Source: Pseudopithomyces maydicus (lineage: Eukaryota > Ascomycota > Dothideomycetes > Pleosporales > Didymosphaeriaceae). Taken from it: a DNA stretch of 64,000 nucleotides. A model generated the notes under the pieces. The model saw only the letters and a list, made by a program, of their open reading frames with translations, was not told where the DNA came from and did not search any database. The DNA is taken from positions 1,984,001-2,048,000 of the forward strand of contig JANTUC010000002.1 of NCBI GenBank assembly GCA_026873275.1, in the 5' to 3' direction. The translations under genes and the position numbers were made by a program. Shown piece by piece: positions 10,659 through 21,237 of the stretch; within the stretch, counting starts at the first letter, position 1, and each line of letters begins with the position of its first letter.

Positions 10659-11651
10659 ATGAACACTGCAATCCCTCTGAACACTGGTGCTGCCATCCCC
10701 GCATTGGGGCTGGGTACGTGGCAGTCGGCGCCTGGTGAGGTCAAGAAGGCCGTCATCCACGCCATTGAGGGCGGATACAGACACATTGACTGCGCGTACT
10801 GCTACCAAAACGAGGACGAGGTCGGCGAGGCACTTCAGGATGTCATCTCGCGCGGCATCGTAAAGAGGAGGATCTTTTCATCACGAGCAAGCTGTGGTGC
10901 ACCTTCCACACTAGGGCCGAGGAGGGTCTGCAGAAGAGCTTGGATTTGCTGAAGACTCCCTATGTGGACCTATACCTGATGCACTGGCCTGTCCCCATGA
11001 ATCCCAAGGGTCAGTCCATCTCTGCGACTTTTCGCAGCTCCAAAGTAACAGCAGATAGGAAACCACCCGCTTTTCCCCAAACTCGAAGATGGCTCTCGTG
11101 ACATAGACCGCACCATCACGCACATTGATACCTGGAAGGGCCTCGAGAAGCTCATCCAAACGCACCCTGACAAAGTCAAAGCCATTGGCGTCGCCAACTA
11201 CTCTGTCAAGTACCTCGAGAAGCTACTGGCACAAGCAACCATCACGCCCGCAGCCAACCAAATCGAAAACCACCCGCTGCTCCCCCAGCAGGAAATTGTC
11301 GATTTCTGCAAGGGGAAGGGCATCCACATCACTGCGTATAGCCCTCTCGGCAGCACCGGATCGCCGCTGTTCAAGGACGAGGGTGTCCTCGAGGTGGCAA
11401 AGAAGCACAACGTCGGGCCTGGAACGGTGCTGTTGAGTTACCACCTCGCGCGGAACTCGTCGGTTCTCGCCAAGTCGGTGACGCCTTCGCGCATCGATGA
11501 GAACCGCAAGCTCATTACCCTGGATGGAGCGGACGTGGAAGCCCTTGATGCGATCCACAAGAAGAATGGGGTCCAGCGATTCGTTTACCCTCCATTCGGT
11601 GTCAATGCTGGCTTCCCTGACAAGGCTGAGGGCATTGATCTCAGCGGCTGA
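10659..11651 (+). CDS. Aldo-keto reductase, probable hexuronate reductase (frame broken once)
   Basis: NAD(P)H-dependent carbonyl reductase of the AKR superfamily. Exons 10659-11009 and 11059-11651. The N-terminus is typical (IPALGLGTWQSAP), with the catalytic Asp and Tyr in GYRHIDCAYCYQNEDEVG, Lys in FITSKLW, His in DLYLMHWP, then AIGVANYSV, NQIENHPLLPQ and ITAYSPLG. The frame is lost at 10867-10868: GG must be GGG to read KREDLFITSKLW, after which the exons total 945 nt (314 aa). Next to MIOX it could reduce D-glucuronate to L-gulonate; that substrate is inferred from context only. The alternative ATG at 10590 would add 23 residues unlike the family. Confidence 0.9.
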
Positions 11652-11748
11652 CTGGCTGGTCAGAGTAGACTGTAGAGATGTTGATTCGGAGAGATATACC
11701 CTTAGATAGACTATCCATACACTGTCGTGACAAGCTGCTTCCCTTCTT

Positions 11749-12609
11749 CTACCTTCCCATCCATCCTCCGTCCACCGTCACAATTTCTCCGCTCACGTAG
11801 GCACTCGCGGCGCTCGCCAACCATACCACTGCACCCTTGAAGTCATCAGGGCTCCCCACCTCCCCGCTGGGATTCTTTCCAGGATGCTCTTCGCCCTCTT
11901 CTCATCCTGCATCAGCGCAGTGTTCATCTCGGTAGCAATGTACCCGGGCGCAATGGCGTTCACGTTGACGCCCTTGCTCGCCCACTCGTTGCTCAGTGCC
12001 TTGGTCAGCTGGCCGACGCCGCCCTTGGATGCTGCGTATGCAGGGACGGTGAATCCGCCCTGGAAGGTGAGGAGCGAAGCAATGTTGATGATGGAGCCGC
12101 GACGCGTGGCGTTGGGTGCCAGGTCGGCTGGCTGCTCGAGCATGTGTGCGCCGACGTTGCGGCAGAGAGTGAAGACAGAGGTGAGGTTGACCTGGAGGAC
12201 GGTCTGCCAGTCGTCGTCTGGGAACTGGTGCGATGGGTGTCGCTTCTGGATGCCGCCGCAGTTGAGCAGGATGTGGATTCTGTGGCCGTCTTGCAGCACC
12301 TTGGGAAGGAGGGCCGAGACAGAGTCGGGCGAGGACAGGTCGGCGGTGTAGATGGTGGCCTTGCGGTTGCGTTTTTCGATCTCCTGCTTGGTGGCTTGGT
12401 TGGACGTGTCTCTCTAGCGGGCGGGATCAGCTTGGTCGGGAGGGCAGGCAGGGTGAGAATCGGGGGCCATGGGCGCGTACCTGCACGAGAAGAATGTCAG
12501 CACCTGCTTCTGCAAGGGCGATGGCCATGGCCTGTCCGATGCCTCTGGTGCCGCCTGTCACGAGCGCCGTCTGGCCCTCGAGCGAGAACAGGTCCTTGAC
12601 GTTGGCCAT
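11749..12609 (-). CDS. Short-chain dehydrogenase, 2-deoxy-gluconate/gluconate DH-like (frame broken once)
   Basis: Classical SDR: TGGTRGIGQ cofactor loop (residues about 18-26), NCGG, the catalytic Ser in NIASLL, YAASK catalytic Tyr/Lys, PGYIATEM, and a C-terminal VDGGWMG. Exons 12609-12481 and 12413-11749 with intron 12414-12480. The frame is lost at 11854-11857: the run of four C (G on the coding strand) must be five to read RWGSPDDF and the normal SDR ending, giving 264 aa. The closest named relatives in style are 2-deoxy-D-gluconate 3-dehydrogenase and 5-keto-D-gluconate reductase. In the cluster it could act on a keto-gluconate intermediate of glucuronate breakdown. It converges with the aldo-keto reductase (97 bases apart) and diverges from the zinc dehydrogenase. 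Confidence 0.9.
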
Positions 12610-13039
12610 CTTGGCTGCCTTGAACTATCTATCAAGAAAAGAACCTGCGACGGCCTGAGAGTAGAAGAAAACCACGGCATACAACGACCAAAACAGCACC
12701 GCTGGCCATCGGCAACGGGGACCCCCGGCGCACATGTGCTAGCGCGGGGTGCTGTGCGTCGGCATATGGAAGAGTGACGTGTGGCGGGCTGCCGAGGTGC
12801 GTCGGCGTTTGAAAATGCGGGACAGCACACGCCCGAGATGGCATTTGTCTCCAGCGACGGCGCGTCAGGTTGTCTCTGAGGGTCATGGCCGTCCTGTGTG
12901 TTGACACGTCTGCCAGCCTGAAGCTCTCCAGACTCCACACCCACCTCGAAACACATCCAACCTCTGGAGTTTCCCATTTCAACCGTGATTATCAGAAACA
13001 CAGACACAGACACAGACACAGACACAAACACACGCTGTC
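12610..13039. promoter_or_regulatory. Divergent promoter, SDR / zinc polyol dehydrogenase
   Basis: 430 bases between divergent starts, so both genes may share control. The dehydrogenase leader ends in a CAGACA hexamer repeat. No TATA box was recognised. Confidence 0.5.
12999..13032. repeat. CAGACA hexamer microsatellite
   Basis: About four perfect CAGACA units and one variant, ending a few bases before the ATG at 13040. Probably in the 5' leader. Confidence 0.8.
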
Positions 13040-14388
13040 ATGGCTGCAGAAAAGTCACCAGATGCCCAGCAGGAGGCGACCCAGATCCGGGCATCCGTTC
13101 TTCACGGCGCAAAGGACTTGAGAATAGTAAGCCTGTCCGACTTCCTGTGCTGCCTTAGCCTTACCCCCTTGTCCCAGGAAACCCGTTCTCTCTTTCCCCC
13201 AGGCCCGACCGAAGTTCAGGTCGCCGTGCGCTCCACCGGCCTCTGCGGCTCAGACCTCCACTACTACCGCCATTACCGCAATGGCGACATTATTGTGCGC
13301 GAGCCCATGTCACTGGGTCACGAATCCGCTGGCGTAGTTGTGGCTGTCGGATCCGACGTGGAGAAATCGCAAAAGTTCAAAATCGGAGACAAGGTCGCTC
13401 TGGAAGTAGGACAGCCCTGCGAGCAGTGTGATCGCTGCAAGGAGGGAAGGTACAACATCTGTAAGGAGATGAAGTTCAGAAGTAGCGCCAAAGCATTCCC
13501 CCACGCCCAGGGCACGTTGCAGGACAGGATAAACCATCCAGCCGCGTGGTGTCATAGGTGCGTGTGCAGCTTCTCACCTGAGAAACCATTGCTGATGTCT
13601 TTTAGGCTGCCAGACGACGTTTCACTGGACCTGGGTGCCATTTTAGAACCACTTGGTGTTGGTATCCAGGCCACCAAAAGAGCACAACTTCCAGTTGGCT
13701 CAACAGTATTGGTATTCGGGGCTGGTGCGGTAGGTCTGCTGGTCGCTGCCATGGCGAAAATCTCTGGTGCGAGTACGGTGATAATAGCAGACATCGATTC
13801 TGGACGAGTAAACTTCGCCGTGGACAATCACTTTGCCCACCGAGGCTTCACCGTGCCGCTGAAGCGCGGCCAGACGATTGAAGAGAACCTGGAGCTTGCC
13901 AAAGAAACTGCGGCCGAAATTGGAAAGATTTCGAGAGTGAGCGGCGGGCCCGTAGGCGAGGTGGATGCTGTTTTCGAGTGTACAGGTGTGCCTTCATGCG
14001 TGCAGGCATCGATATATGTATGTCTTATCCTACGCATCAACTTCCCTACCGTCTGACAGAAATCCAGGCAACGCGACCGGGTGGAAAGGTTCTGCTTATC
14101 GGAATGGGCACGCCTATCCAAACGTTGCCCATTTCAGCCGCCGCGCTGCGCGAAGTTGACATAATGGGTGTGTTCCGCTACGCCAACACCTACCCCACAG
14201 GTGTTCAAGTGGTGTCAAAGAAGGGTCCTGATTACCCCGACTTCTCCAAGCTCGTCACACATCGATATAGAGGCTTAGAGTCGGCAGAGGAGGCCTTCGA
14301 AATGGCAGGGAAGACGAAGGACGACAAAGGCAATTTGGTGATCAAGGTTGTGATCGAGACTGGAGATGGCGAAAAGGCAAATTTGTGA
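13040..14388 (+). CDS. Zinc-dependent polyol dehydrogenase (sorbitol/xylitol/L-idonate DH family)
   Basis: Medium-chain NAD(P)-dependent dehydrogenase oxidising a polyol or sugar acid. Four exons (13040-13126, 13178-13557, 13606-14017, 14068-14388) give 399 aa. Catalytic zinc ligands lie in STGLCGSDLHYY and LGHESAGVV. The structural zinc loop reads CEQCDRCKEGRYNIC. Then come FRSSAKAFPHAQGTL, DLGAILEPLGVG, the Rossmann loop VFGAGAVGLLVA, and IGMGTPIQTLPISAAALREVDIMGVFRYANTYP, as in xylitol/sorbitol dehydrogenases. The family also includes L-idonate 5-dehydrogenase and L-gulonate-acting enzymes, and the cluster makes one of those roles attractive. The exact substrate is not readable from the sequence. 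Confidence 0.93.
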
Positions 14389-15136
14389 GAACGGAGAATC
14401 AAATAGCACAAATGCTCACAGAAAGCTATCGTAGATAACGCACTGGGAAACAGACTCGTCTGTTGTTGTTCCTATTCACTGTAAACACTTGTGCCCAAAC
14501 GACTGCTAAAGGCATGACGTAGGCTGGCTTCCGAGGTTCCCCAACGTACGTTTCTCCAAATTTCATCGCCCGTTGTGTTGCGTCGGTCCCAAAGTATGGA
14601 ATGGATGCAACTGTTTCTAAAACTTCATTCGCGTTCTCAATGGAGAAAGTTTCCCCGCATGGCGGCACGCCTCAGGTCCCGATGGCCCAACATGGTAAGA
14701 GTTCAGCCACGAGGCGCGCACGTGTTAACGCTTAGATCCATCTCTACGTCTCGCACCGTCGACAATCGTTCACAAATGCGCCAACGGCACCAGTCCCAAG
14801 CATGCTCTGGGCGTACAAATAGGAGATTCTTCCCGAGAATACTGGGGAAATGTGGAGTATGGGGTAGAACTGCCATACCCGACATGCCATCCAAGATCTT
14901 GAAGCATCCTAAAGAGATGGAAATGGACATCTTCGGCTCAATATTGCATTCCGAGTCCCCAGAAAAGCCATGACCACATGGAACGTCCAGGCAGGCGGTG
15001 AGAGTGTACATATGAAGATTGTCTCGAGAATATCTCAAGCTGCCTTCGCATCTATTGCGAGCTGTAACCAAGCACCTTCCGTCTCCTAACAGCGTTCGGA
15101 CTCGTTGATTTTCTCTTAATCTGTTGAACACATACA
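14389..15136. other. Intergenic between polyol and inositol dehydrogenases
   Basis: 748 bases. A 175-codon antisense frame (14703-15230) overlaps the next exon and has no protein character. No repeat or RNA gene was seen; this is presumably the promoter of the downstream gene. Confidence 0.55.
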
Positions 15137-16288
15137 ATGGCTCCTCAAATCCGTAGACTTCAAGTCGCTGTTTCCGGCCTCGGTCGCATGGGTGCACGTC
15201 ATGCAAACCATTTCTTGCACCGAACCCCACGGGCGGAGCTTGTCGCAGCCTTCACCCCCGATCCCACAGAGCTTGCATGGGCACAGGCAAACCTTGAGCC
15301 ATGGGGTGTCCAGATATATTCAAATTACGACGAGATGCTAAAGCATGAAGGCCTAGAGGCTGTGTGTGTTGCCACGGCCACCACGGTGCATGCTGAGCAG
15401 ACAATCAAGGCTATTGAGGCGAGAAAGCATGTCCTCTGCGAGAAACCATTGAGTACAGAGCTCTCCATCGTACGACTTCCCATTTCCCTCCTCATCCGGA
15501 GCTCTGTCCACTAACCCAACCTCCAGTCCGAGAATGTGCTCCAAGCAGCAAGAGCCCATCCCGAACAGAAGGTAATGTGTGGCTTCTCTCGCCGCTTCGA
15601 TGCCTCCTACCTCGCCGCTTACCAGACCGCTCTCTCTGGGTCCATCGGCCGCCCGACCATCCTGCGCTCCCAGACTTGCGACAAGTACGATCCGTCTGGC
15701 TTCTTCGTTGCCTATGCCGAGTTTAGTGGGGGGATCTTTGTAGACTGTAACATTCACGACATTGACCTCGCGCTATGGTTCTTCTCGTCCACCAGCAAGG
15801 AGCTGCCCAGGGTGAAGAGCGTCATGGCCGTCGGCGTCACTGCCCTAGAACCCGATCTCGCCAAGCACGGCGACGTGGATAACGGCGTTGGTGTGGTAGA
15901 GTTTCATGGCGGACAGATCGCCTACTTTTACAGTAGCAGGATGAATGCACCGGGCCAGCACGACATGACAGAAATAATTGGTACAAATGGCAAATTGACC
16001 GTGAATGCGAATCCGACGAGTGGGCTCACCGAAAGTCATTTACCGTCGGGTATTCATCGTGAGATTCCCCAGAATTATTACGAACGGTTCGAGAATGCAT
16101 TTGTGGAGGAGGCGCGACAGTTCACAGATGCAGTACTGGACAACAAAGCTGTGCCCATCGATATGGAGAGCAGTGTTGAGGCCGTGCGAATTGGTGTTGC
16201 GCTGCAAGAGTCGCTGCGTAATGGGAAAAAGATATTCTTTGATAAGCAAGGGAGCAAGATTGAAGATGGTTCAAGGGCGAAATTGTAG
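15137..16288 (+). CDS. Gfo/Idh/MocA oxidoreductase, probable inositol 2-dehydrogenase
   Basis: Two exons (15137-15469, 15527-16288) give 364 aa, the usual family size. It has the N-terminal Rossmann motif SGLGRMGARHANHF, the family signature HVLCEKPLS (EKP), and the catalytic segment FVDCNIHDIDLALWF with the Asp/His pair, plus the C-terminal mixed domain. Fungal relatives are usually annotated as inositol 2-dehydrogenase, which turns myo-inositol into scyllo-inosose with NAD. Its position two genes from MIOX-cluster members fits inositol use, either as a second entry route or as an isomer-converting enzyme. There is no signal peptide; cytosolic. Confidence 0.88.
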
Positions 16289-16722
16289 ATGCAGGATGGT
16301 GTACTCGAAAGAAATATTTTGACATGGTCTTCTGCATTGTCATAAAACGGACCTCCGTTTCTCCAGGAGATGAGAGCATACGCAAGATTAGGATTTGTTC
16401 CATAACCCTTAGTCCTTACCTGGGGTGAAATACAAGAAACCAACATTTACATGAAGATTCCATCGCATGTCTATCGTGACTTGACTCAATATCTTTCGCA
16501 CATGTACCTATAGTTTCATAGAGTTTGATTTCAGCTGCCCACTACCTCTACCGTATCTAATCATCAAATATACAGCATGATTGTCTCATGGACAGAAAGC
16601 GTAATTGGTTTCAATGTAAAACCATCCATGGTGCGCCGTTACCGTCCAATGCGTACCATCCCATAAACACACAGCAATGCGTTCGCGGTCTCTCCGGACC
16701 CGAAATTTTATCCAAATGGGCT
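16289..16722. other. Convergent 3' intergenic region
   Basis: 434 bases between the inositol dehydrogenase and leucyl-tRNA synthetase genes. Nothing recognised. Confidence 0.6.
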
Positions 16723-19700
16723 TCAGGCGTTCGATTCCTTGTTTCTTATGGGGAGGTTCTCAACGTTCTCGAATGCAAAGCTCGGCGAGCCAGGTTCCGC
16801 GGACGCTGCATGCGGGGGCAGATCCTCCTTCCTCTCGCCTTCGCTTCCATCTTCGTTAATCACAAGGCCTGTCTTGCCGCCTTCCTCGATGGCGACGATC
16901 TCAACAGCGACACATTTCTGAATGGTCTGCTTTAGACCTGGTATCATGGCGCGCAGAGTTACAAGCTCGTCAAATGCAAGCTGGCGGTCTAGTACAACGT
17001 CTGCAGACTCGCCATTATCCAGACGACGCTTGAGACCATTGATAAAAGGCATAGCCTTCTTTGACTCGGGCCCTGCTTTCTTGCTCAGTGCCTTGATATC
17101 CAAGCTAGGGTACTCGCTGCGCAGAATATCAATGTACTTCTTCTGCCACTCTGGCCACGCCTTGGCAGAAAAGATTGTGATCTTCTTATCTTTTTTGGGA
17201 TCGAAAAGTGCGACCTTGCCTTTTGCGAGACGCTTGACGGCCTGACCCTCAGCAGAGGTGATATTGGATTGAGTGGAGCGTACAAACTCGCGTGCAGCTG
17301 TAAGACCAGCATCGGGAGCAGGTACCTCGGGATAGAGGGCGTTCTGGACTGTCTCCGGTTTCTTGAGCACTTCGAGCCAGATGTACTCGGCCCAATGGGG
17401 TGCAATGGGTGTAATAAGCAAAGCCTGTAGCTCAATGTAGCGCTTCGCGAGATCTTCGTGCATGCCTAAACCGGCGGCCTTTGTAGCTTCTCTATAGAAG
17501 TCACGTGCGGCGGTGAAGTCGTAGTACGCCGCTTTGAGGGCGGCTTTGTACATGGTAGCTTTGTAGTGTTTACGGGCCTCGGTTACAAGCGCATTAAGTT
17601 CGTTGTCGAAAAGATTATCCAAGAGCACGCGAGGGCTGCCGGACTTGCGCTGCACGACGTCGATGTTTTTGATACGCTCCGTGGTGACAGTGGCGCTATA
17701 CTTTGCGCCATCGTCGACAATAATAGCGTCGCGGACCATTTCCTCGCACCATTTTCTGAGTTCAAATAGTTTCAGGATGTTAGCATTGGCAACGGCTTCT
17801 TCAAAATTAGCGTCCTCGATGCCATCACCAGCATCAGCGAGCGCAATACGAGTGGCATCAGCACCGAATTTCTCCACGGCGCCCTGGATTGTGAGGAAAT
17901 TTCCAGTCGACTTGCTCATCTTTTCTCCGTTGAGCATCAAATGACCGTTGACGCGGAAAGAACGAGGCCGATTCTCCTTAGGGAAAAGAGCAGTATGTAC
18001 GTAGAGGTTAAAGGTAAGATGATTTTGAATCAGGTCCTTACCAGAACCACGCATATCAAGCGGGTACCAGTAATCGAAATGGCGTCTCAGTGTCTGCAGA
18101 TTCTCCTTGGAGATGTCTGACTGTGGCAGATCTCCTCGGTCTTGACGTCCGAGGACGTAATCCCATACCTCATCGGTCATTTCTTCAGGTTTGATTCCAA
18201 GGGGCCCAACTTCCTTTCCGAACATATCTTTGTGAAGCAAGTGAGCAAAGCTGTAGTAGGACTGGTAGATAGTGGAGTCACTGAGGGATTCAACCATGAC
18301 GGACTCATCCCAAGGCAGTCTCGTGCCCAGACCGTAAGATCGAGAACACGCCCAGTTCGCGAGCCAATTGACGACCTGTTGGAAGGCGTTCTTCGCTTCT
18401 GGGTAGTAAAGCTCCATGTCTTCAATCTGCTGGAGGACTTGCGCAGCCCATTCGCCGTCTCCACCGTTTTCGGTTGTGCCGTAGCTAATTATTACCATTA
18501 GTACGGGTCAAAGACTAAGTGACGATGACTCACTTCATGAACCATTGGTCCAAAAGGGCGGCCGTGCATTCATCACCTGATCGACTCATGACCTAGGATC
18601 ATTGTCAGTCAGCGCCCAGATCAAGTGGAGTGAGAGCCATGGGGGCCATTCTTACCTTGCCATCGGGCTCTGCATATTCGAATGCCAAATTTGCATCAAT
18701 GAGCTGCTTGCGCACGAGGTTCTTGGCATCTTCAACCTTCTTGCCCTTGAAATCGCCGTAGATCATTGTGCCTTTGTAAAAACCTTCCTTGTATGACTTC
18801 TCCTTTGCCTCTTCGAGCTTCTTGGTATCCTTGGGCGACTGGATTTTGAGTGCTTCGACGAGATGCTTGGCGGTGAGGTCTCCGTAGGAGGGCGTAGAAA
18901 TGATCGGTATCATGGCATCGAGCTGCACCCATTCTTTCTGGATGCCGTAGTACTCAGCCTTCTTTGCAAGATCGAGGGATGTGATGTAATCCTACACGAA
19001 ATCAGTAAAACCCGAGAAACTAGGCTTGGATATCTGGCGTGTGTCTGCAAGAATCGGTCCCAAGTATACACGGGGTCAACTCACATCGGGACTGTCGCTT
19101 GGTACATATTGGCAGTACCCTTGGTGTCCTTGACCGTCTCCATGGGAAGAATTCGCACACCCTCGGTGAGAACTGAGAACGGTGCATTGACTATGGTTCC
19201 GACAATCTCTTTACCAGTCAAAGTGGCGACCTGAGGGAACACGCCCCATTCGGGGAATATGCCTTGGTATGCCATGTTACGTGCCGCGCGAGGACTGCAG
19301 ACAAAGTATTCGGATCCGACTTGGAAAACACCATAGGTGAGCGCGGGGCCAACGAAACACGAAGTCTGGCCGTACATAGTCTCGGGACGTAGAGTTGCCG
19401 GGATGAAGAAGACATTGGCGTCAGCAGGTAGCTTTCCATAGAGTTCCTTCTTTGCAGTCTCGGACCACTCCTTGACTTGCATTTTGAGGGCGGTGTACTG
19501 TTGCACGGTAACTCCCTCGCCGCTTTGTCGGTCGTGATCTAGACATGCCTGGCCGTCCTTTGGGGAGTATACAGTGTAGCGCTTCGCGAAGATGATCTTG
19601 CCCATATCCTTGAGCTTTCTCATCTGCCATCGGACAAAGCTGTCGAAGTAGGCGTTGGCATCGGTGGTGACGAACTGGCGTCGCCAGTCCATACGAGCTC

Positions 19701-20497
19701 CAAACGCAGTCAGGTCGCGTTTCGCCAGGGGTGGGAAGAACTTGATCCAGTGGTAAGGATCAGCAAATTTATGGATTTCCTCGAGGGCAATTCCTTGTGC
19801 AAGCATGATCTGGCTGAGGAGGACGACGATGGACAGTCAGCATAGTCGGTAGCCTAGCTAGGGCGCTCACTCACAACTGGTATTTGGCTTTGATGGCCTT
19901 GGCATTGCTCTTTCCCTTCTTCGCGCTGAACTTGGAGAGATCCGTCTTTGTCTCCGACTGGGTGGGCGCGGGAGGCACGGCTTGGGGTGCGGAGCTGTCG
20001 TCGACAACGTCGTCAACGGGACAGCGTTCGAAGTTCTGGCCAAACATTTCGACTTCCTTGACAAGCTTATCGGCGCAGGCCTTGATGGGCATGCCAGTCA
20101 AGTGCCAGGCGAGAGGGAACAGGGCGCGCTTGCCCTCCATGCGCTGGAAGCCGGCGGTGAACTCGATCTTGGAGGCGGTGAAGCCGTGGCCTGCGTGCAG
20201 GGTGCCGTTCATGTAGGGGAAGGCGAAGTTGCCGAGCCATTTTGGGTATTTCTGGTGCAGCTGGTCGGGCGTGGTGGTGTCGAAGGGCTCTTCGTCGATC
20301 GAGGGTGCCTCTGGCTCGAAGACGTGTGAGTCAGCCCATTGCTGCTGGGCCTGCTTTTCGAAGCTGACCAGCGTGTCGCGCTTTTCTGTGTTCTCGAGCT
20401 TCAGGGTGGCGGCGCTGCTGTGCTCGGGGTCGAGAGCGCCGAGGGTGGCGGCGACGGCGCTCCTGGGAGTGTCCTTGGGGGCCGGGGCTTCAGCCAT
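16723..20497 (-). CDS. CDC60: Cytosolic leucyl-tRNA synthetase (with a 7-base-class deletion)
   Basis: Charges tRNA-Leu in the cytosol. Exons 20497-19875, 19813-19085, 18991-18656, 18592-18534, 18484-16723; about 1170 codons, the size of eukaryotic cytosolic LeuRS. The class I signatures are the HIGH-like segment FPYMNGTLHAGHGF and GEKMSKSTGNF. The CP1 editing domain shows TLRPETMYGQT and PSDSPD. A long eukaryotic C-terminal extension runs after the anticodon-binding domain. At about 19102-19112 the conserved KGTGVVTSVPSDSPD cannot be read: eight bases stand where fifteen are expected, so the frame slips by a net one base before VPSDSPD|DY resumes. Splice phases elsewhere are consistent. The gene is essential in fungi, so an assembly fault is the likeliest cause. 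Confidence 0.95.
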
Positions 20498-20781
20498 GGT
20501 GTGTGGGGTGGGGGAGGTGTGAAAGGAGCGTGTGTGCGGTCGGCCTGGGAGAAAGTTGGGCAGTGTGGATGGTGGGGGCGGGGTGCAGGTGCAGTGTGAG
20601 TCGAATGTGGCAGTCTAAGCCAGAAACGATGTTCGTTACCAGAGTGCCGGCGGACGGCCCGTGCCACTCCTCTATTCCTGGCCCGGTTCTTGTGAAGGTG
20701 AACTGGGTGAAGCACGCCCGTCCACGACTGTCAGGTGCCCGGTCGATCACCATCGCCCATCGCCCATCGCCCATCGCCACC
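20498..20781. promoter_or_regulatory. Divergent promoter, leucyl-tRNA synthetase / small membrane protein
   Basis: 284 bases. It holds a TGAGTC half-element at 20597-20602 (six of seven bases of the Gcn4/CpcA site) and four tandem CATCGCC units directly before the ATG at 20782. Confidence 0.5.
20751..20778. repeat. Four tandem CATCGCC heptamers in a 5' leader
   Basis: Perfect 4 x 7-base direct repeat, followed immediately by ACCATG, the start of the downstream gene. Confidence 0.9.
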
Positions 20782-21237
20782 ATGCTCCAGCTGCTCGCGC
20801 GTCTGCTCGGACGCGCTCCCAAGTCGGACCTGCCGCCCTTCAACTTCACCCGCAACCGCTTCCGCGCAAAGAAGCACTGGCCGCCCAACCTCCGCGAGCT
20901 CACCGAGAAGCAGCAGTTCCGCTTCGAGCGCAAGTTCAAGCGTCGCCTTCGCCTCAAGTCCATCAAGCCGCAGTGGCAAAAGTGGACCAAGATCGTCCAG
21001 TGGAACCTTATCGGCTTCGTCGTCGTCTACGGCGTCCTCTTCCACGACTTTTCCAAGGATCCCATGAATCCGAGACCGGGCGAGCAGCCGTTCAAAGGCC
21101 TGAGAGACCGCATGTGGCGAGCTTGGGACGGCCTGTGGACACATACCTCTACAAGTCCCCGGGGCGAGCCCGTGGCGCTGTTGGCGCACCAGGACCGAGG
21201 GCAGGATAGCCAGGAGCGCGGCCAGGCGCGAGGATGA
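20782..21237 (+). CDS. Small conserved-type single-pass membrane protein
   Basis: Intronless 151-aa frame starting at a strong GCCACCATG context; an in-frame ATG at 20503 is rejected because it would run through the promoter. Residues about 1-75 are very basic (NRFRAKKHWPPNL, RFERKFKRRLRLKSIKPQW). One membrane segment follows (VQWNLIGFVVVYGVLF, residues about 77-92), then a short hydrophilic tail. The basic N-terminus and single span suggest a mitochondrial inner-membrane protein, but this is inference. I do not recognise a named family. The last 30 residues (Gln/Gly/Arg-rich) may be less constrained. Confidence 0.7.
   Translation: MLQLLARLLGRAPKSDLPPFNFTRNRFRAKKHWPPNLRELTEKQQFRFERKFKRRLRLKSIKPQWQKWTKIVQWNLIGFVVVYGVLFHDFSKDPMNPRPGEQPFKGLRDRMWRAWDGLWTHTSTSPRGEPVALLAHQDRGQDSQERGQARG

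Noticed and set aside
10867..11857. Aldo-keto reductase and SDR as decayed pseudogenes
   Set aside because: Each has a single one-base run contraction, intact motifs on both sides and correct splice sites; consensus error is simpler.
14703..15230. 175-codon minus-strand frame
   Set aside because: Overlaps the first exon of the inositol dehydrogenase-like gene and has no protein-like composition.
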